A stretch of 42,620 nucleotides of DNA from JABEVB01 sp049965775 (GCA_049965775.1 JBMFVX010000005.1:1-42620); one strand, 5' to 3'; counted from the stretch's first letter, positions 22,952 through 32,655 are shown. Notes: a model not told the origin generated them from the letters alone. Numbers and translations: made by a program.

Positions 22952-24139
22952 ATGTCGAAGAAAAATATATCGCATTTGAATGTTTCCGGTAAGCGTGTGC
23001 TGATTCGCGTGGACTTTAATGTTCCCATAGACTCAAACGGGCATATTACAGACGACCGACGCATTGTGGCGGCCCTGCCGACCATCAAAAGCGTTTTAGA
23101 TCGTGGCGGCGTGGCGGTGTTGATGAGTCACCTGGGTCGCCCGAAAGCGGGGCCTGAGCCGAAGTTTTCGCTTAAGCCGGTAGCCAAGCGGCTGCAGGAA
23201 CTGTTGGGCAAGCCGGTTCAGATGGCGCCGGATTGTATTGGGCCTACGGTCGAGCAGTTGGTTGCGGGGGCCTCTGCAGGCACGGTTGTGTTACTTGAGA
23301 ACACTCGTTTCCATAAAGAAGAGGAAAAGAATGATCCGGCATTTGCCGCCGCACTGGCCAAAATGGGTGACCTGTATGTGAATGATGCCTTTGGTACAGC
23401 CCATCGCAAGCACGCATCTACGTATGGCGTAGCGGAAATTTTGGGTCCCGGCAAGCGCGTTGCGGGATATTTAATTGAACGCGAGCTGAAATTTTTAGGT
23501 GAGGCGCTTAGCAATCCGACGCGTCCTTTTGTGGCAATTCTGGGCGGCGCAAAAGTTTCGGACAAAATTGCGGTGATTGAGAACCTGCTTTCCAAGGCGG
23601 ATACCGTTTTGATCGGCGGGGCGATGGCGTATACATTCTTTCTGGCCCAGGGCCGCAAGGTGGGCAAGTCTTTATGTGAAAAAGATAAGGTCGGCCTGGC
23701 GGCCGATCTGCTTAAAAAGGGCGGCCAAAAGTTGATGTTGCCGGTGGATACCGTCATAGCCGGCGAGATGACCGACACGGCGGCAACGCGCGTGGTGCAG
23801 GGAGACATTCCGGATGATATGGAAGGCTTTGACATTGGGCCAAAAACCATAGAATTGTATCGCAGCAAGATACTTAGCGCCAAGACCGTGGTGTGGAATG
23901 GACCGATGGGCGTCTTTGAGAAGAAGCCCTTTCAGGCAGGTACGCGGGCGGTCGCGGAAGCCCTCGCGGAGATTACCGGCTCGAATAAAGCTACCACCAT
24001 CATCGGAGGCGGAGACTCGGCTGCGGCCATCGAACAATTCGGATTGGCTGATAAAGTTTCGCATGTATCAACCGGCGGCGGCGCGAGCCTGGAGTTTATG
24101 GAAGGCCGTGGGTTCGCCTGCATAGACATTCTTGACTGA
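22952..24139 (+). CDS. pgk: Phosphoglycerate kinase
   Basis: A 395-residue enzyme that interconverts 1,3-bisphosphoglycerate + ADP and 3-phosphoglycerate + ATP. The substrate site RVDFNVP (~20), SHLGRPK (~58), LLENTRFHKEE (~113) and the nucleotide site GGGDSAAAIEQFG with STGGGASLEF are all intact. The ATG at 22952 follows AGGA (22942-22945); the upstream frame to 22868 adds a non-family leader. Length fits a bacterial Pgk exactly. It is followed by rpe, giving a small central-carbon operon. No glyceraldehyde-3-phosphate dehydrogenase gene is adjacent, which is the more common partner. Confidence 0.97.
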   Translation: MSKKNISHLNVSGKRVLIRVDFNVPIDSNGHITDDRRIVAALPTIKSVLDRGGVAVLMSHLGRPKAGPEPKFSLKPVAKRLQELLGKPVQMAPDCIGPTVEQLVAGASAGTVVLLENTRFHKEEEKNDPAFAAALAKMGDLYVNDAFGTAHRKHASTYGVAEILGPGKRVAGYLIERELKFLGEALSNPTRPFVAILGGAKVSDKIAVIENLLSKADTVLIGGAMAYTFFLAQGRKVGKSLCEKDKVGLAADLLKKGGQKLMLPVDTVIAGEMTDTAATRVVQGDIPDDMEGFDIGPKTIELYRSKILSAKTVVWNGPMGVFEKKPFQAGTRAVAEALAEITGSNKATTIIGGGDSAAAIEQFGLADKVSHVSTGGGASLEFMEGRGFACIDILD

Positions 24140-24188
24140 TGGGACGCAGCAGGGTGATTGGTTATTTCCGGCATTTGTGGACGGATGC

Positions 24189-24884
24189 ATGAACAACAAT
24201 ATTTTTCAGAGACCGCCGCACCTGCCCCTTATTGCGCCGTCCATTTTGGCGGCTGATTTCGGCCGGTTGGCGGAAGAAGCCTCCGATGCGCAGCGCATCG
24301 GCGCTGACCTGCTGCATGTGGATGTTATGGATGGTCACTTTGTGCCCAACCTGACCATGGGGCCGGACATTGTCATGGCGTTGCGGCGGGCATGTTCGCT
24401 GATGCTTGATGTGCACCTGATGGTGAGCGATCCGCAGGACTTCATCAAGCCTTTTGTGGATGCCGGCGCGGGCAGCATCACGTTTCATATAGAAGCTCCG
24501 GGGCTTAAACAGTTTGGCGCTGTGGATTTAATACATCGCATTCAAGATCATGGCTTAACGGCCGGCATATGCCTGAACCCGGAAACGCCGCCCGAATCGC
24601 TCAGCGGAGTTCTGCCTGTGGTGGATCTGGTGCTGGTTATGAGCGTGCATCCCGGTTTTACCGGGCAGGGGTTTATTCCGGAAACGCTCGAAAAAGTTCG
24701 CTGGTTAAGGCACCGCCTCGCTACGCACCAACGGCTGGCGATTGATGGCGGCATCGGCATACGTACGGCCCATGATGCGCTGGAGGCGGGAGCCGATGTT
24801 CTGGTAGCCGGTGCGGCGATTTTCCGCGAAAAAGACCGGGCGGAAGCGGTTCGACTGCTTCGAGGCGATTATCCGCGTGGATAA
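24189..24884 (+). CDS. rpe: Ribulose-phosphate 3-epimerase
   Basis: A 231-residue TIM-barrel epimerase linking ribulose 5-phosphate and xylulose 5-phosphate in the pentose phosphate pathway. Motifs are IAPSILAADFGRL, HVDVMDGHFVPN with two metal ligands and a catalytic Asp, MSVHPGFTGQ, and IDGGIGIRTAHDALEAGAD at the phosphate end. ATG 24189 is used since family similarity begins just after it; its ribosome-binding site is weak. It starts 49 bases after pgk. The epimerase complements zwf at 39643-41202, which feeds the same pathway. Confidence 0.95.
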   Translation: MNNNIFQRPPHLPLIAPSILAADFGRLAEEASDAQRIGADLLHVDVMDGHFVPNLTMGPDIVMALRRACSLMLDVHLMVSDPQDFIKPFVDAGAGSITFHIEAPGLKQFGAVDLIHRIQDHGLTAGICLNPETPPESLSGVLPVVDLVLVMSVHPGFTGQGFIPETLEKVRWLRHRLATHQRLAIDGGIGIRTAHDALEAGADVLVAGAAIFREKDRAEAVRLLRGDYPRG

Positions 24885-24917
24885 TTTTGAGGTATTGCAG
24901 ACTTTAAGGAAATTAAT

Positions 24918-25700
24918 ATGACGATACTGGCGGGTAAAAAAGCACTTGTTTTTGGAGTTCTCAACGAGTATTCCATTGGTTGGCATATTTCTGAGGCGTT
25001 GCATCAGCAGGGATGTGAACTGGCCTTTTCACATTTACCGGGTGATAAAATTGAGCGACGGGTGGTGAAGGCGGTAGAGCCTTTTAAGCCGGCTTTTTTA
25101 GCGCCGTGCGACGTAAGCAAAGATGAAGATATTGCTCGAACTTTTGAAACGGTTGCCCAAAAATTCGGTACTTTTGATATTTTGATCCATTCGTTGGCGT
25201 TTGCGCCGGCTGAAGCGCTTCACAACCCTTTTCTGCAGACGAGTCGGGAAGCATGGCGCACGGCGCTGGACATCAGCGCGTATTCGCTTGTGGCGCTGGC
25301 TCGGGCGGCTTTGCCGTTGATGAACGCCGATGGCAGCATTGTAACGTTAAGCTACCTGGGGGCGGAGAAGTTCATCCCGATGTATAACGTGATGGCAGTC
25401 GCCAAGGCGGCGCTGGAATGTTCGGTGCGTTACCTTGCGGCCGAATTGGGCCGCAACGAAAAACACATTCGCGTAAACGCCATAAGCGCCGGCGCCATTA
25501 AAACAATGGCCGCTCGGGGCATCGGCGACATAGACAAAATGATGGTGCACTATACTGAAAAATCGCCCCTTCCATGGAATGGCGACACCGCCGCATCGCA
25601 TGTCGGCCGCACCGCGTTGTATTTGTGCTCTTCTCTGGCCAGCGGCGTCACCGGCGAAACCATTTACGTAGACGGCGGCTACAACATTGTAGGGTGGTAA
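24918..25700 (+). CDS. fabI: Enoyl-[acyl-carrier-protein] reductase (NADH)
   Basis: A 260-residue short-chain dehydrogenase of the FabI type, reducing trans-2-enoyl-ACP in the last step of each fatty-acid elongation cycle. The cofactor end is ALVFGVLNEYSIGWHI, and the catalytic Tyr-x6-Lys is in MYNVMAVAKAALE. Further FabI signatures are HSLAFAPAEAL and YVDGGYNIVGW. AAGGAAAT precedes the ATG. It begins 33 bases after rpe. Confidence 0.94.
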   Translation: MTILAGKKALVFGVLNEYSIGWHISEALHQQGCELAFSHLPGDKIERRVVKAVEPFKPAFLAPCDVSKDEDIARTFETVAQKFGTFDILIHSLAFAPAEALHNPFLQTSREAWRTALDISAYSLVALARAALPLMNADGSIVTLSYLGAEKFIPMYNVMAVAKAALECSVRYLAAELGRNEKHIRVNAISAGAIKTMAARGIGDIDKMMVHYTEKSPLPWNGDTAASHVGRTALYLCSSLASGVTGETIYVDGGYNIVGW

Positions 25701-25708
25701 AATAGGCT

Positions 25709-26755
25709 GTGCGAACCGTAATTCAGAGCGGCCCCGAGGTCGTGCGCTGTGCCGCTGATTTGCTGGCGGCCGGCGAGCTGGTTGCCCTGCCAACGGAGAC
25801 GGTTTACGGCCTTGGAGCCGACGCAACCAATGCGGGTGCGGTAGAAAAAATATATGCCGCCAAAGGCAGGCCAAGCCACAATCCACTGATAGTTCATATA
25901 GCTGATATTTCAGCTGCGGAAAGGATATGCCAGAGCTTTCCATCTAAGGCTTATGCTTTGGTGCAAAGGTTTTGGCCGGGGCCTCTGACGCTGGTGCTTC
26001 CCCGGCGGCTACACGGGGAAGGTGTTATTTGTGAAAGAGCCGTGGCTGGCGGTAATACCATTGCGGTTCGCTGCCCGGCGCATCCGATGGCGCTGGATAT
26101 CCTTCGTGCCGTAGGTCGCCCGATAGCCGCGCCAAGCGCCAATAGGTCAGGCTTTACGTCTCCGACATCTCCGTCGCATGTGGCTGCCGAGTTTGATGGC
26201 ATTGTTGAGTTGATTGTTGATGGCGGCGAGTGCCTGGTGGGACTGGAATCTACTGTGCTGGATCTATCAGGTCCAAAGCCCACCATTTTGCGACCCGGCG
26301 CGATAACCGCCGAAATGCTGGTGCCGATTTTAGAAGTAGACCCGGCGCAACTGTCGGCAAACGAGACAACGTTTGCATCGCATGCGATGGGCGAAGCTCT
26401 CAAGAGTCCAGGGCTTTTGTGGCGACATTACGCGCCGAAGACCAAGGCCTTTCGCTATGAGGCCTCGCAAGTTTCGGTAATCAGGAACTGGCTCTTGGGG
26501 AAAACAAACTTGGCAATAGCGCAGTTGACCATGTCGCATTCAACAGTACTGCCGCATGTCCGGGAGCGTTTTAACATGCCTGCGGAACCGATGCTGTATG
26601 CCAGAGAGTTTTATCGCACACTTCGCCTTGCCGATCGGTGCGGTTGCAATTGCTTGTTCATTGAGATGCCGGCGGCCCAAACTGGTCTTTGGGCCGCGAT
26701 TTTAGATCGGCTGCGTCGAGCTACCGAAGTTTGGTCACCGGAGGCCAAGCTATGA
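25709..26755 (+). CDS. L-threonylcarbamoyladenylate synthase (Sua5 type)
   Basis: A 348-residue two-domain Sua5-type TsaC. The enzyme uses threonine, bicarbonate and ATP to make threonylcarbamoyl-AMP for the t6A37 modification of ANN-decoding tRNAs. The YrdC domain (~1-205) carries LPTETVYGLGADA, KIYAAKGRPSHNPL, FWPGPLTLVL and PSANRSGFTSPTS. A linker (LLWRHYAPKTKA) leads to the C-terminal Sua5 domain (~235-348). Translation starts at GTG 25709, eight bases after fabI. Its stop TGA overlaps the ATG of alr as ATGA, so the two are translationally coupled. Confidence 0.93.
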   Translation: MRTVIQSGPEVVRCAADLLAAGELVALPTETVYGLGADATNAGAVEKIYAAKGRPSHNPLIVHIADISAAERICQSFPSKAYALVQRFWPGPLTLVLPRRLHGEGVICERAVAGGNTIAVRCPAHPMALDILRAVGRPIAAPSANRSGFTSPTSPSHVAAEFDGIVELIVDGGECLVGLESTVLDLSGPKPTILRPGAITAEMLVPILEVDPAQLSANETTFASHAMGEALKSPGLLWRHYAPKTKAFRYEASQVSVIRNWLLGKTNLAIAQLTMSHSTVLPHVRERFNMPAEPMLYAREFYRTLRLADRCGCNCLFIEMPAAQTGLWAAILDRLRRATEVWSPEAKL

Positions 26756-27897
26756 TGCCACAGCACGGTACGCTAAGTCTTTCGGCTTTGGCGATGCGGC
26801 ATAACATCGAGGCTTTGCGTAAGCGGGTCGGCCCCCGCGCGGAACTGATGGCTACCGTCAAAGCCAACGCGTATGGCCATGGACTTGGGCCGTGCGTTGA
26901 TATTTTGCTTGGGGCAGGCATCAACTGGTTTTGTGTTTATTCGCTGGAAGAGGCGCATCAGGTTGCGGCGTTGGCACCCCGGGCGAATGTCCTGACGCTT
27001 GCCCCGAGTCAAATGGTCGGGAACGAACGACTTGAGCCGTGGCAGTGCGAGTTGCTTCAGTCACAGAAGATAAGGCTTACGATAAATGAAATACGTTCTG
27101 CTGAGGCAATTTCACAGGCAATGATGCTTGCCGGGGTGGCATCGCCGATTCCCGTGCATGTTCAGGTAGATACCGGGCTGGTGAGGCAAGGGGCTGCACC
27201 GGATAATTTTGAGCAAGTCTGCGAAACTGTGAGGCGGCAAGAAAAGCTGCGGCTGGAGGGTGTTTTTATGCATTTGTCTCATGGCGATGAGCCGGGGCAT
27301 ATTACTGTACGTGATCAAATCGGGCTTTTCATACGCCTGACTGAAAAGCTCAAAAAGCGTTGGCCGGAACTGTTGCGGCATGCGCAAAATAGCGGCGGAG
27401 CATGGCATGGGCTGAAGGATAAGGTGGAACTGGACATGGTGCGTCCCGGCATTGCAATCTATGGGCTGCAACCCTCGGTGGATCATCCGATCGCCGAGCT
27501 TAAACCCGTAGCGAGGCTTACGGCGCCAATTACAGCCATTCATATGATCGAGCCGGGTTGCGGCGTTGGGTATGGTCACACCTTTGTAGCGAAGCGCCGC
27601 TGCCGAATTGCAGTTGTACCGGTGGGATATGCGGATGGCTATCCCCGGATGCTTGGTAACCGTGCGGTCGCTTCGCTAAATAATCAAACAGTACCGGTGG
27701 TAGGGCGGGTAAGCATGGATCAAGTTACGCTTGATGTTACCGACGTACCGGCCGGCATAGGAGACGAAGTGGTGCTGATAAGCTCGTCGGTTGAAGCGCC
27801 GCACGCCACCGATCGGCTGGCGAGCATATGCGGCACCATTGGCTATGAATTGGCGACGCGTTGGGGCAGTCGGCTGCGGCGAGTGGTTGGGCCTTGA
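26752..27897 (+). CDS. alr: Alanine racemase
   Basis: A 381-residue fold-type III PLP enzyme making D-alanine for peptidoglycan. The PLP lysine is in MATVKANAYGHG (~39). The C-terminal domain has the second catalytic base region CGVGYGHTF, plus PVGYADGYPR and GRVSMDQVTLDV. GGAGG at 26740-26744 is seven bases before ATG 26752, which overlaps the sua5 stop. A conserved alr implies that the organism makes D-alanine, consistent with a peptidoglycan wall. Confidence 0.95.
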   Translation: MMPQHGTLSLSALAMRHNIEALRKRVGPRAELMATVKANAYGHGLGPCVDILLGAGINWFCVYSLEEAHQVAALAPRANVLTLAPSQMVGNERLEPWQCELLQSQKIRLTINEIRSAEAISQAMMLAGVASPIPVHVQVDTGLVRQGAAPDNFEQVCETVRRQEKLRLEGVFMHLSHGDEPGHITVRDQIGLFIRLTEKLKKRWPELLRHAQNSGGAWHGLKDKVELDMVRPGIAIYGLQPSVDHPIAELKPVARLTAPITAIHMIEPGCGVGYGHTFVAKRRCRIAVVPVGYADGYPRMLGNRAVASLNNQTVPVVGRVSMDQVTLDVTDVPAGIGDEVVLISSSVEAPHATDRLASICGTIGYELATRWGSRLRRVVGP

Positions 27898-27930
27898 GTG
27901 CGCTTGAAGCGTTTATAAAGGGGCAACGTG

Positions 27931-28905
27931 ATGCCGCTTCGGTTTTTGATAACACAAAAGCTTCCGCCGGTTGCCAAGGAATTACTCCAGCGCCAGGGCG
28001 AGGTAACTGAATTTGCTTTGGATCGGCCCATTTCGCCTGAAGAGTTGATAATGGCGGGGCGGCATTGCCAAGGCATTCTGGCGATGCTGACGGATCGTTT
28101 TGATGCCGCCACACTCGATAAACTTTCTGAGTTGCGGGCCATCAGCAACTATGCGGTCGGGTATAACAATATTGATATTAAAGAGTGCAGTCGTCGCGGC
28201 ATTGGGGTTAGCAATACACCCGAGGTGCTGACCGATGCTTCCGCGGAGCTGGCTTGGGCCTTATTGATGGCCACGGCCCGGCGGCTTGGAGAGGCGGAGC
28301 AATGCGTGCGGCAGAGAAAATGGGCTGGATGGGGACCCATGCAGTTTTTGGGCAGGCAAGTCACGGGAAAGAATTTGGGAATTGTAGGCGGCGGCCGCAT
28401 TGGCCAACGTTTGTCCCGCATGGCGACGGGCTTTGACATGAAGGTGGGCTACGTAAGTCGCCAGGCTAAACAGGAGCTTGAACAGCTTGGCGGAGTGCGT
28501 ATGGAACTCAAAGCACTTCTGGCATGGGCTGATTTTGTTTCGCTGCATGTGCCGCTTACCGATGCTACGCATCACATGATTGGGCATGCCGAGCTTGCCT
28601 TGATGAAGCCGACGGCGGCACTCATAAACACGGCTCGTGGCGCGGTCGTGGATGAAGCGGCATTGATTGAGGCGTTAGAGAATGGGACGATTTTCGGGGC
28701 CGGGCTGGATGTTTATGAATTTGAGCCTCGAATAGCAGATCGGCTCCTAAAACTGCCAAATACAGTGCTTCTGCCGCACATAGGCAGCGCTACGGTTGAA
28801 ACACGCACGCGTATGGCTGAACTTGCAGCAGAGAACCTCATTGCGATGGTGCAGGGGCGCCGCCCGCTCTGTCCGGTCAATTTGGAGTTGTGGGAACTGG
28901 GTTAA
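27931..28905 (+). CDS. D-2-hydroxyacid dehydrogenase (glyoxylate/hydroxypyruvate reductase-like)
   Basis: A 324-residue NAD(P)-dependent dehydrogenase of the D-isomer 2-hydroxyacid family. The Rossmann motif is GIVGGGRIGQRL (~151). The catalytic Arg is in NTARGAVVDE, Glu in YEFEP and His in LLPHIGSAT. Overall similarity is to the D-glycerate dehydrogenase/GyaR group. ATG 27931 gives seven-base spacing from AGGGG (27919-27923); GTG 27928 is possible. It begins 33 bases after alr. Its stop overlaps by a few bases the stop of the convergent nucleosidase gene. Lactate or phosphoglycerate dehydrogenase activity is less likely but possible. Confidence 0.88.
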   Translation: MPLRFLITQKLPPVAKELLQRQGEVTEFALDRPISPEELIMAGRHCQGILAMLTDRFDAATLDKLSELRAISNYAVGYNNIDIKECSRRGIGVSNTPEVLTDASAELAWALLMATARRLGEAEQCVRQRKWAGWGPMQFLGRQVTGKNLGIVGGGRIGQRLSRMATGFDMKVGYVSRQAKQELEQLGGVRMELKALLAWADFVSLHVPLTDATHHMIGHAELALMKPTAALINTARGAVVDEAALIEALENGTIFGAGLDVYEFEPRIADRLLKLPNTVLLPHIGSATVETRTRMAELAAENLIAMVQGRRPLCPVNLELWELG

Positions 28906-29627
28906 AAGGGCCAACCCGACCTTATAATGGCTCCGATGGTGTTGGCCAGTTGCCGTGCGGCTTCGTGCGAGGTTCTTCGCAGTCGAAGCATGTGTTTGAG
29001 TAAGCTTGGGCTGGCAGCCAGGCTGGATGCCAGCTTTAGAAAGCTGATGTTGCCGCCTTCATCGAGCATGCGCACAAATTCTTTCGGCATGGCGTCGAAA
29101 GCTGTGTCGCTGATGGCCCGCACGCCGAGCCATGGGGTATTGTGCCGCGTGGCATAATCTCGAATGCGTCGGCTTTCCATATCCACCACATTGCAGCCGG
29201 TTTTTTGGAATAACTCTTTTTTCTCATCGGGCCGCGCGATGACTTGTTTACTGGTGTACATTTTGCCCAGTTGACATCGCTGTCCGCCCGACATGGCATT
29301 GATGAAGTCGAGTACGCGGGCGCACTCATGCGAGTCCTGATCAATGACAACGTCGGCAATGGCGAGTTCAGGGTCGAGGCCGCCGCCCAGGCCGGCGCTG
29401 ATAATGCCCGCAAGATGGCAGTGAGCATATCGGGGCATGACTTCCCCCAAGCGCGAGCTTCGAACGCCCAACTGCTCTACTATGATATTTTCGTACTGCG
29501 GCGAGCGCACGGCGGCCGGGGTTTCACTGAGCCAGTGTTTGACAACCGGTGAAATGGCGTGCTGCTCAACGCCAACGGCCGTTACAATCAACAAGAGTTT
29601 GGTATGCGATACAACTTTGGTCGTCAT
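28902..29627 (-). CDS. Nucleoside phosphorylase-superfamily hydrolase (MTA/SAH nucleosidase-like)
   Basis: A 241-residue member of the purine nucleoside phosphorylase/5'-methylthioadenosine nucleosidase fold. Typical stretches are AGIISAGLGGGLDPELAIAD (nucleoside-site glycine loop), VVDMESRRIRDYA with the ribose-binding Met-Glu pair, and RAISDTAFDAMP with the catalytic Asp. Candidate substrates are S-adenosylhomocysteine/methylthioadenosine, futalosine or adenosylhopane; the sequence alone does not decide. No strong ribosome-binding site precedes ATG 29627. A role in SAM by-product recycling would fit with the methionine genes but is not demonstrated. Upstream, 29628-29887 shows nothing recognisable. 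Confidence 0.75.
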   Translation of the reverse strand: MTTKVVSHTKLLLIVTAVGVEQHAISPVVKHWLSETPAAVRSPQYENIIVEQLGVRSSRLGEVMPRYAHCHLAGIISAGLGGGLDPELAIADVVIDQDSHECARVLDFINAMSGGQRCQLGKMYTSKQVIARPDEKKELFQKTGCNVVDMESRRIRDYATRHNTPWLGVRAISDTAFDAMPKEFVRMLDEGGNISFLKLASSLAASPSLLKHMLRLRRTSHEAARQLANTIGAIIRSGWPF

Positions 29628-29887
29628 AGCGTGTCAACCATACAAAAGCATTTCGCCAAGGCCGGCATGTGGTCGCTTCACTGACACATCCACCGTCGCA
29701 GATTCCGGCGAGGCATGGGCCGGAAACCGACAACTTCCCACAGTAGCCGATGATTCTAACAAAGAGTTGCGGATTTTGCGAGGGGCAGGCTCCTAAGCAG
29801 GGGGCTCGGCTGTGTCGAGTGCTTAAGCTGAATTTGCGAATATCAGCCTTATGGTCCTTTGCCGCATCCATATGGCCTTCGTTACTC

Positions 29888-29915
29888 AAGACATTTTTTT
29901 ACCATCGGATATAAT
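29888..29915 (+). promoter_or_regulatory. Promoter of carA
   Basis: AAGACA (29888-29893), 16 bp, then a perfect TATAAT (29910-29915). The ~57-base leader contains a GCAGGC-ACTGA-GCCTGC hairpin at 29923-29939, which could modulate expression; no T-run follows it. Confidence 0.6.
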
Positions 29916-29978
29916 AGGCGTCGCAGGCACTGAGCCTGCCGCCAACGCGAGCAATATGTGCAACAAGGTGGAAAAGCT

Positions 29979-31181
29979 ATGGATTTAGTATCGGCTAAGC
30001 TGGTCTTGGAAGATGGCACCGTGTTTGCAGGTCGCGCGTTTGGCGCGACTGCCACGCATGTGGGCGAGGTTGTGTTTAATACTTCGCTTTCGGGTTATCA
30101 GGAGATTTTGACCGATCCATCTTATTGCGGTCAAATTGTCGCCATGACGTGCCCGCAGATCGGAAACTACGGAATCGCCGATGCGGAGGACGAAGAATCC
30201 GGGCATCCGCAGGTGGAAGGTTTTATTGTCAAGGAACTTTCAGCGGTAGTAAGCAACTATCGCGCGGTGGAGTCGCTGTCAGATTATCTGCAGCGGCATA
30301 ACGTGCCGGGCATTCAGGGGCTTGATACACGCGCATTGGTTCGCAAGTTACGCATACAAGGCGCTCTTAAGGGCGTTATATGTACCGATCCCGCAAGGCT
30401 TGGCGACGATGCTGCGCTTTTGGCCCAGGCTTGCCAGTGGCCGGGGCTGGTCGGGCTTGACCTGGTATCAAAGGTGGCGGCTCCCAAGGTCACCGCCTGG
30501 CAGCAGGACAAAGGCTCGTGGGCGCAGCCGAATGATTCGCATGCCGCAGGGGTGTTTCATGTGGTGGCAATAGATTGCGGCGCGAAACGTAACATTTTAC
30601 GCAACCTGGTGCAGAGCGGCTGCCGGGTAACCGTAGTGCCTGCGGCCACCCCCGCGGAGGAAATACTCTCGCTAAAGCCTGATGGTGTGTTTGTAAGCAA
30701 TGGGCCGGGCGATCCGGAGCCTATTGCGTATACGCAGGCGGCGCTGAAGAAGTTGATTGGTCAAAAACCGATATTCGGAATTTGCCTGGGGCATCAGCTT
30801 TTGGGCCTGGCTCTCGGCGCTTCAACTTATAAACTCAAGTTTGGCCATCGTGGCGGTAACCAGCCGGTACAGAATATGGGTACCGGCAAGGTTGAAATAA
30901 CCTCGCAAAATCATGGCTTTGCGGTGGACACGCAGTCGCTCAAGCAGCGCGGCGGCGAGCCTACGCACATTAATCTCAATGATCAGACATTAGAGGGCTT
31001 TAGAATGGCGATGGAGCCGGTATTTGCGGTGCAATACCACCCTGAAGCCAGCCCTGGCCCGCATGACGCAACTTACTTATTCGATTGTTTTGTGCAGATG
31101 ATGAAAACAGGCAACAGCCCAACGGCCCAAGAAATGAACGCGGCCCAGCAGAAACGTAATGCGGTTGTCGTTGAGCGATAA
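29979..31181 (+). CDS. carA: Carbamoyl-phosphate synthase small (glutaminase) subunit
   Basis: A 400-residue glutamine amidotransferase subunit. It supplies ammonia to CarB for carbamoyl phosphate, the precursor of pyrimidines and arginine. The N-terminal CarA-specific domain (LVLEDGTVFAGRAFG; FNTSLSGYQEILTDPSY) is followed by the class I GATase domain. That domain carries the nucleophile Cys in GICLGHQLLG and His-Glu in YHPEASPGP. SNGPGDPEP is also typical. ATG 29979 follows AAGGTGG. carB is not next to it: the next gene is convergent ribD, so carB must be elsewhere. Confidence 0.96.
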   Translation: MDLVSAKLVLEDGTVFAGRAFGATATHVGEVVFNTSLSGYQEILTDPSYCGQIVAMTCPQIGNYGIADAEDEESGHPQVEGFIVKELSAVVSNYRAVESLSDYLQRHNVPGIQGLDTRALVRKLRIQGALKGVICTDPARLGDDAALLAQACQWPGLVGLDLVSKVAAPKVTAWQQDKGSWAQPNDSHAAGVFHVVAIDCGAKRNILRNLVQSGCRVTVVPAATPAEEILSLKPDGVFVSNGPGDPEPIAYTQAALKKLIGQKPIFGICLGHQLLGLALGASTYKLKFGHRGGNQPVQNMGTGKVEITSQNHGFAVDTQSLKQRGGEPTHINLNDQTLEGFRMAMEPVFAVQYHPEASPGPHDATYLFDCFVQMMKTGNSPTAQEMNAAQQKRNAVVVER

Positions 31182-31216
31182 AAGCGGCGGTGCATTTTCG
31201 TCAGTACACAGAGAGT

Positions 31217-32398
31217 TTACTGATGATCAGCGGGTTGCTTTTTTGTTGAAGATGCGGCCTGTTCTTGGGGTTGGGCGGTCAACAGCCAGTCTACGCCAAC
31301 ACGCAGTGCCTGGTTCCAGACGAATGGTATGGCCTGGCTAAAGAGCCTGGGCGCAAAGCCGGCGATTGCGTGGGCAGCCTGTGCATCGCCAAGTACGCAC
31401 GGCGCTATATAAGCCTCAATGGAATCAACCAGATATCTGTGCTTCAGAAATGATCCCATCACGGTTGGCCCGGCCTCAATTAGCACGTTGGTTACGCCAC
31501 GCTTGCTTAGGGTCTTCAATAATTGATCAAGGCGTAAGCGACCAAGAGCGTTGCTACCCAGCGGCAGCATTTCGGCGCCTGCCAAACGCAATGCGGCAGC
31601 TCGGCGGCCGGCATTGCCGGACAGATTGGCCTTATGCGCGATGAGCAATGGATGAATTTTAGCCGTATGAACAAGCTTGGAGTTCAGGGGCGTGCGACAG
31701 GAGCTATCGAGTACCACACGCAAGGCAATTCGCTTGAGCGCCGAAGTTTTTTGTGCGCGGCAGGTAAGCAGCGGGTCGTCCGCGAGCACGGTGTTGATGC
31801 CCGTAATAATGGCGTCAACGCGGCCGCGCAGCTCATGTACACGTTGCCGAGACTCGGGGCAACTGATCCATTGAGAATGTCCAGTGCGCGTTGCTACGCA
31901 GCCATCAAGGCTTTGCGCCCATTTCATTATGCAATAGGGAAGATTGCGGTTAACCCGCTTAATAAAAGGAGCATTGAGTGAAGCTGCTTGTTCCGCCAGA
32001 AGCCCGTGTGTTACATCGAGGCCGGCCTTTTCAAGTTCGGCAATTCCCCGGCCGGCTACGGCTGGAAAAGGGTCAATCATCGCTGTAACAACCTTGCGAA
32101 CTCCGGCGGCGATAATCGCCTGGGTGCACGGGCCGGTTTTGCCGGTGTGGCAGCAGGGTTCGAGGGTAACATACAACTCGGCCCCGCGAGCTTTGGTTCC
32201 GGCTGCTTTTAGGGCCTCAATTTCTGCGTGAGGACCACCGAATGCGCGGTGGTAACCGGTGGCAATGATTATGCCATTGCGTACGATCACGCAGCCCACC
32301 AGGGGGTTGGGTTCAACGCGGCCCAAGCCGTTCCGGGCTAGTTGCAGAGCCTTGTGCATGAACCCGACTTGATCGGGAGTAAAGGACTTTTGCGCCAT
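31217..32398 (-). CDS. ribD: Bifunctional riboflavin deaminase/reductase RibD
   Basis: A 393-residue bifunctional enzyme for steps two and three of riboflavin synthesis. The N-terminal deaminase domain has the zinc motif HAEIEAL and PCCHTGKTGPC. The C-terminal reductase domain (~150-370) includes MKWAQSLDGCVATRTGHSQW, GINTVLADDPLLTCR and NVLIEAGPTVMGSFL. The C-terminal tail is polar and extra. It lies convergent to carA and is separated from ribH by about 18 kb, so the rib genes are dispersed here. No FMN riboswitch is seen in the ~257-base upstream gap. Confidence 0.95.
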   Translation of the reverse strand: MAQKSFTPDQVGFMHKALQLARNGLGRVEPNPLVGCVIVRNGIIIATGYHRAFGGPHAEIEALKAAGTKARGAELYVTLEPCCHTGKTGPCTQAIIAAGVRKVVTAMIDPFPAVAGRGIAELEKAGLDVTHGLLAEQAASLNAPFIKRVNRNLPYCIMKWAQSLDGCVATRTGHSQWISCPESRQRVHELRGRVDAIITGINTVLADDPLLTCRAQKTSALKRIALRVVLDSSCRTPLNSKLVHTAKIHPLLIAHKANLSGNAGRRAAALRLAGAEMLPLGSNALGRLRLDQLLKTLSKRGVTNVLIEAGPTVMGSFLKHRYLVDSIEAYIAPCVLGDAQAAHAIAGFAPRLFSQAIPFVWNQALRVGVDWLLTAQPQEQAASSTKKQPADHQ

Positions 32399-32538
32399 TT
32401 TTCAAACCTGCAATTTGTGGGTTTCCGGCAAGCTGGGGCTAAAGTACGCATCGCAAGCGCCTGGTTTACAGGCTAAATTGTACACGTTAGCGGTACGGCC
32501 CATGGAGAGCAATTCTACGGTAAAGGCGCAAAAGATGC

Positions 32539-32568
32539 TTGACTAACGACTCCACTACGGCCTATAAA
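32539..32568 (+). promoter_or_regulatory. Promoter of the superoxide dismutase gene
   Basis: TTGACT (32539-32544), 18 bp, TATAAA (32563-32568). The predicted leader is about 80 bases, with the ribosome-binding site AGGAG at 32643-32647. The gap from 32399 holds nothing else recognised. Confidence 0.6.
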
Positions 32569-32655
32569 GGAATGTGTTCTTCCGCACTTGTGACAAGCCC
32601 AGACATGTGCGCGACGGTGAAGATGTTTTATGGGTTTTTGACAGGAGATGCTATT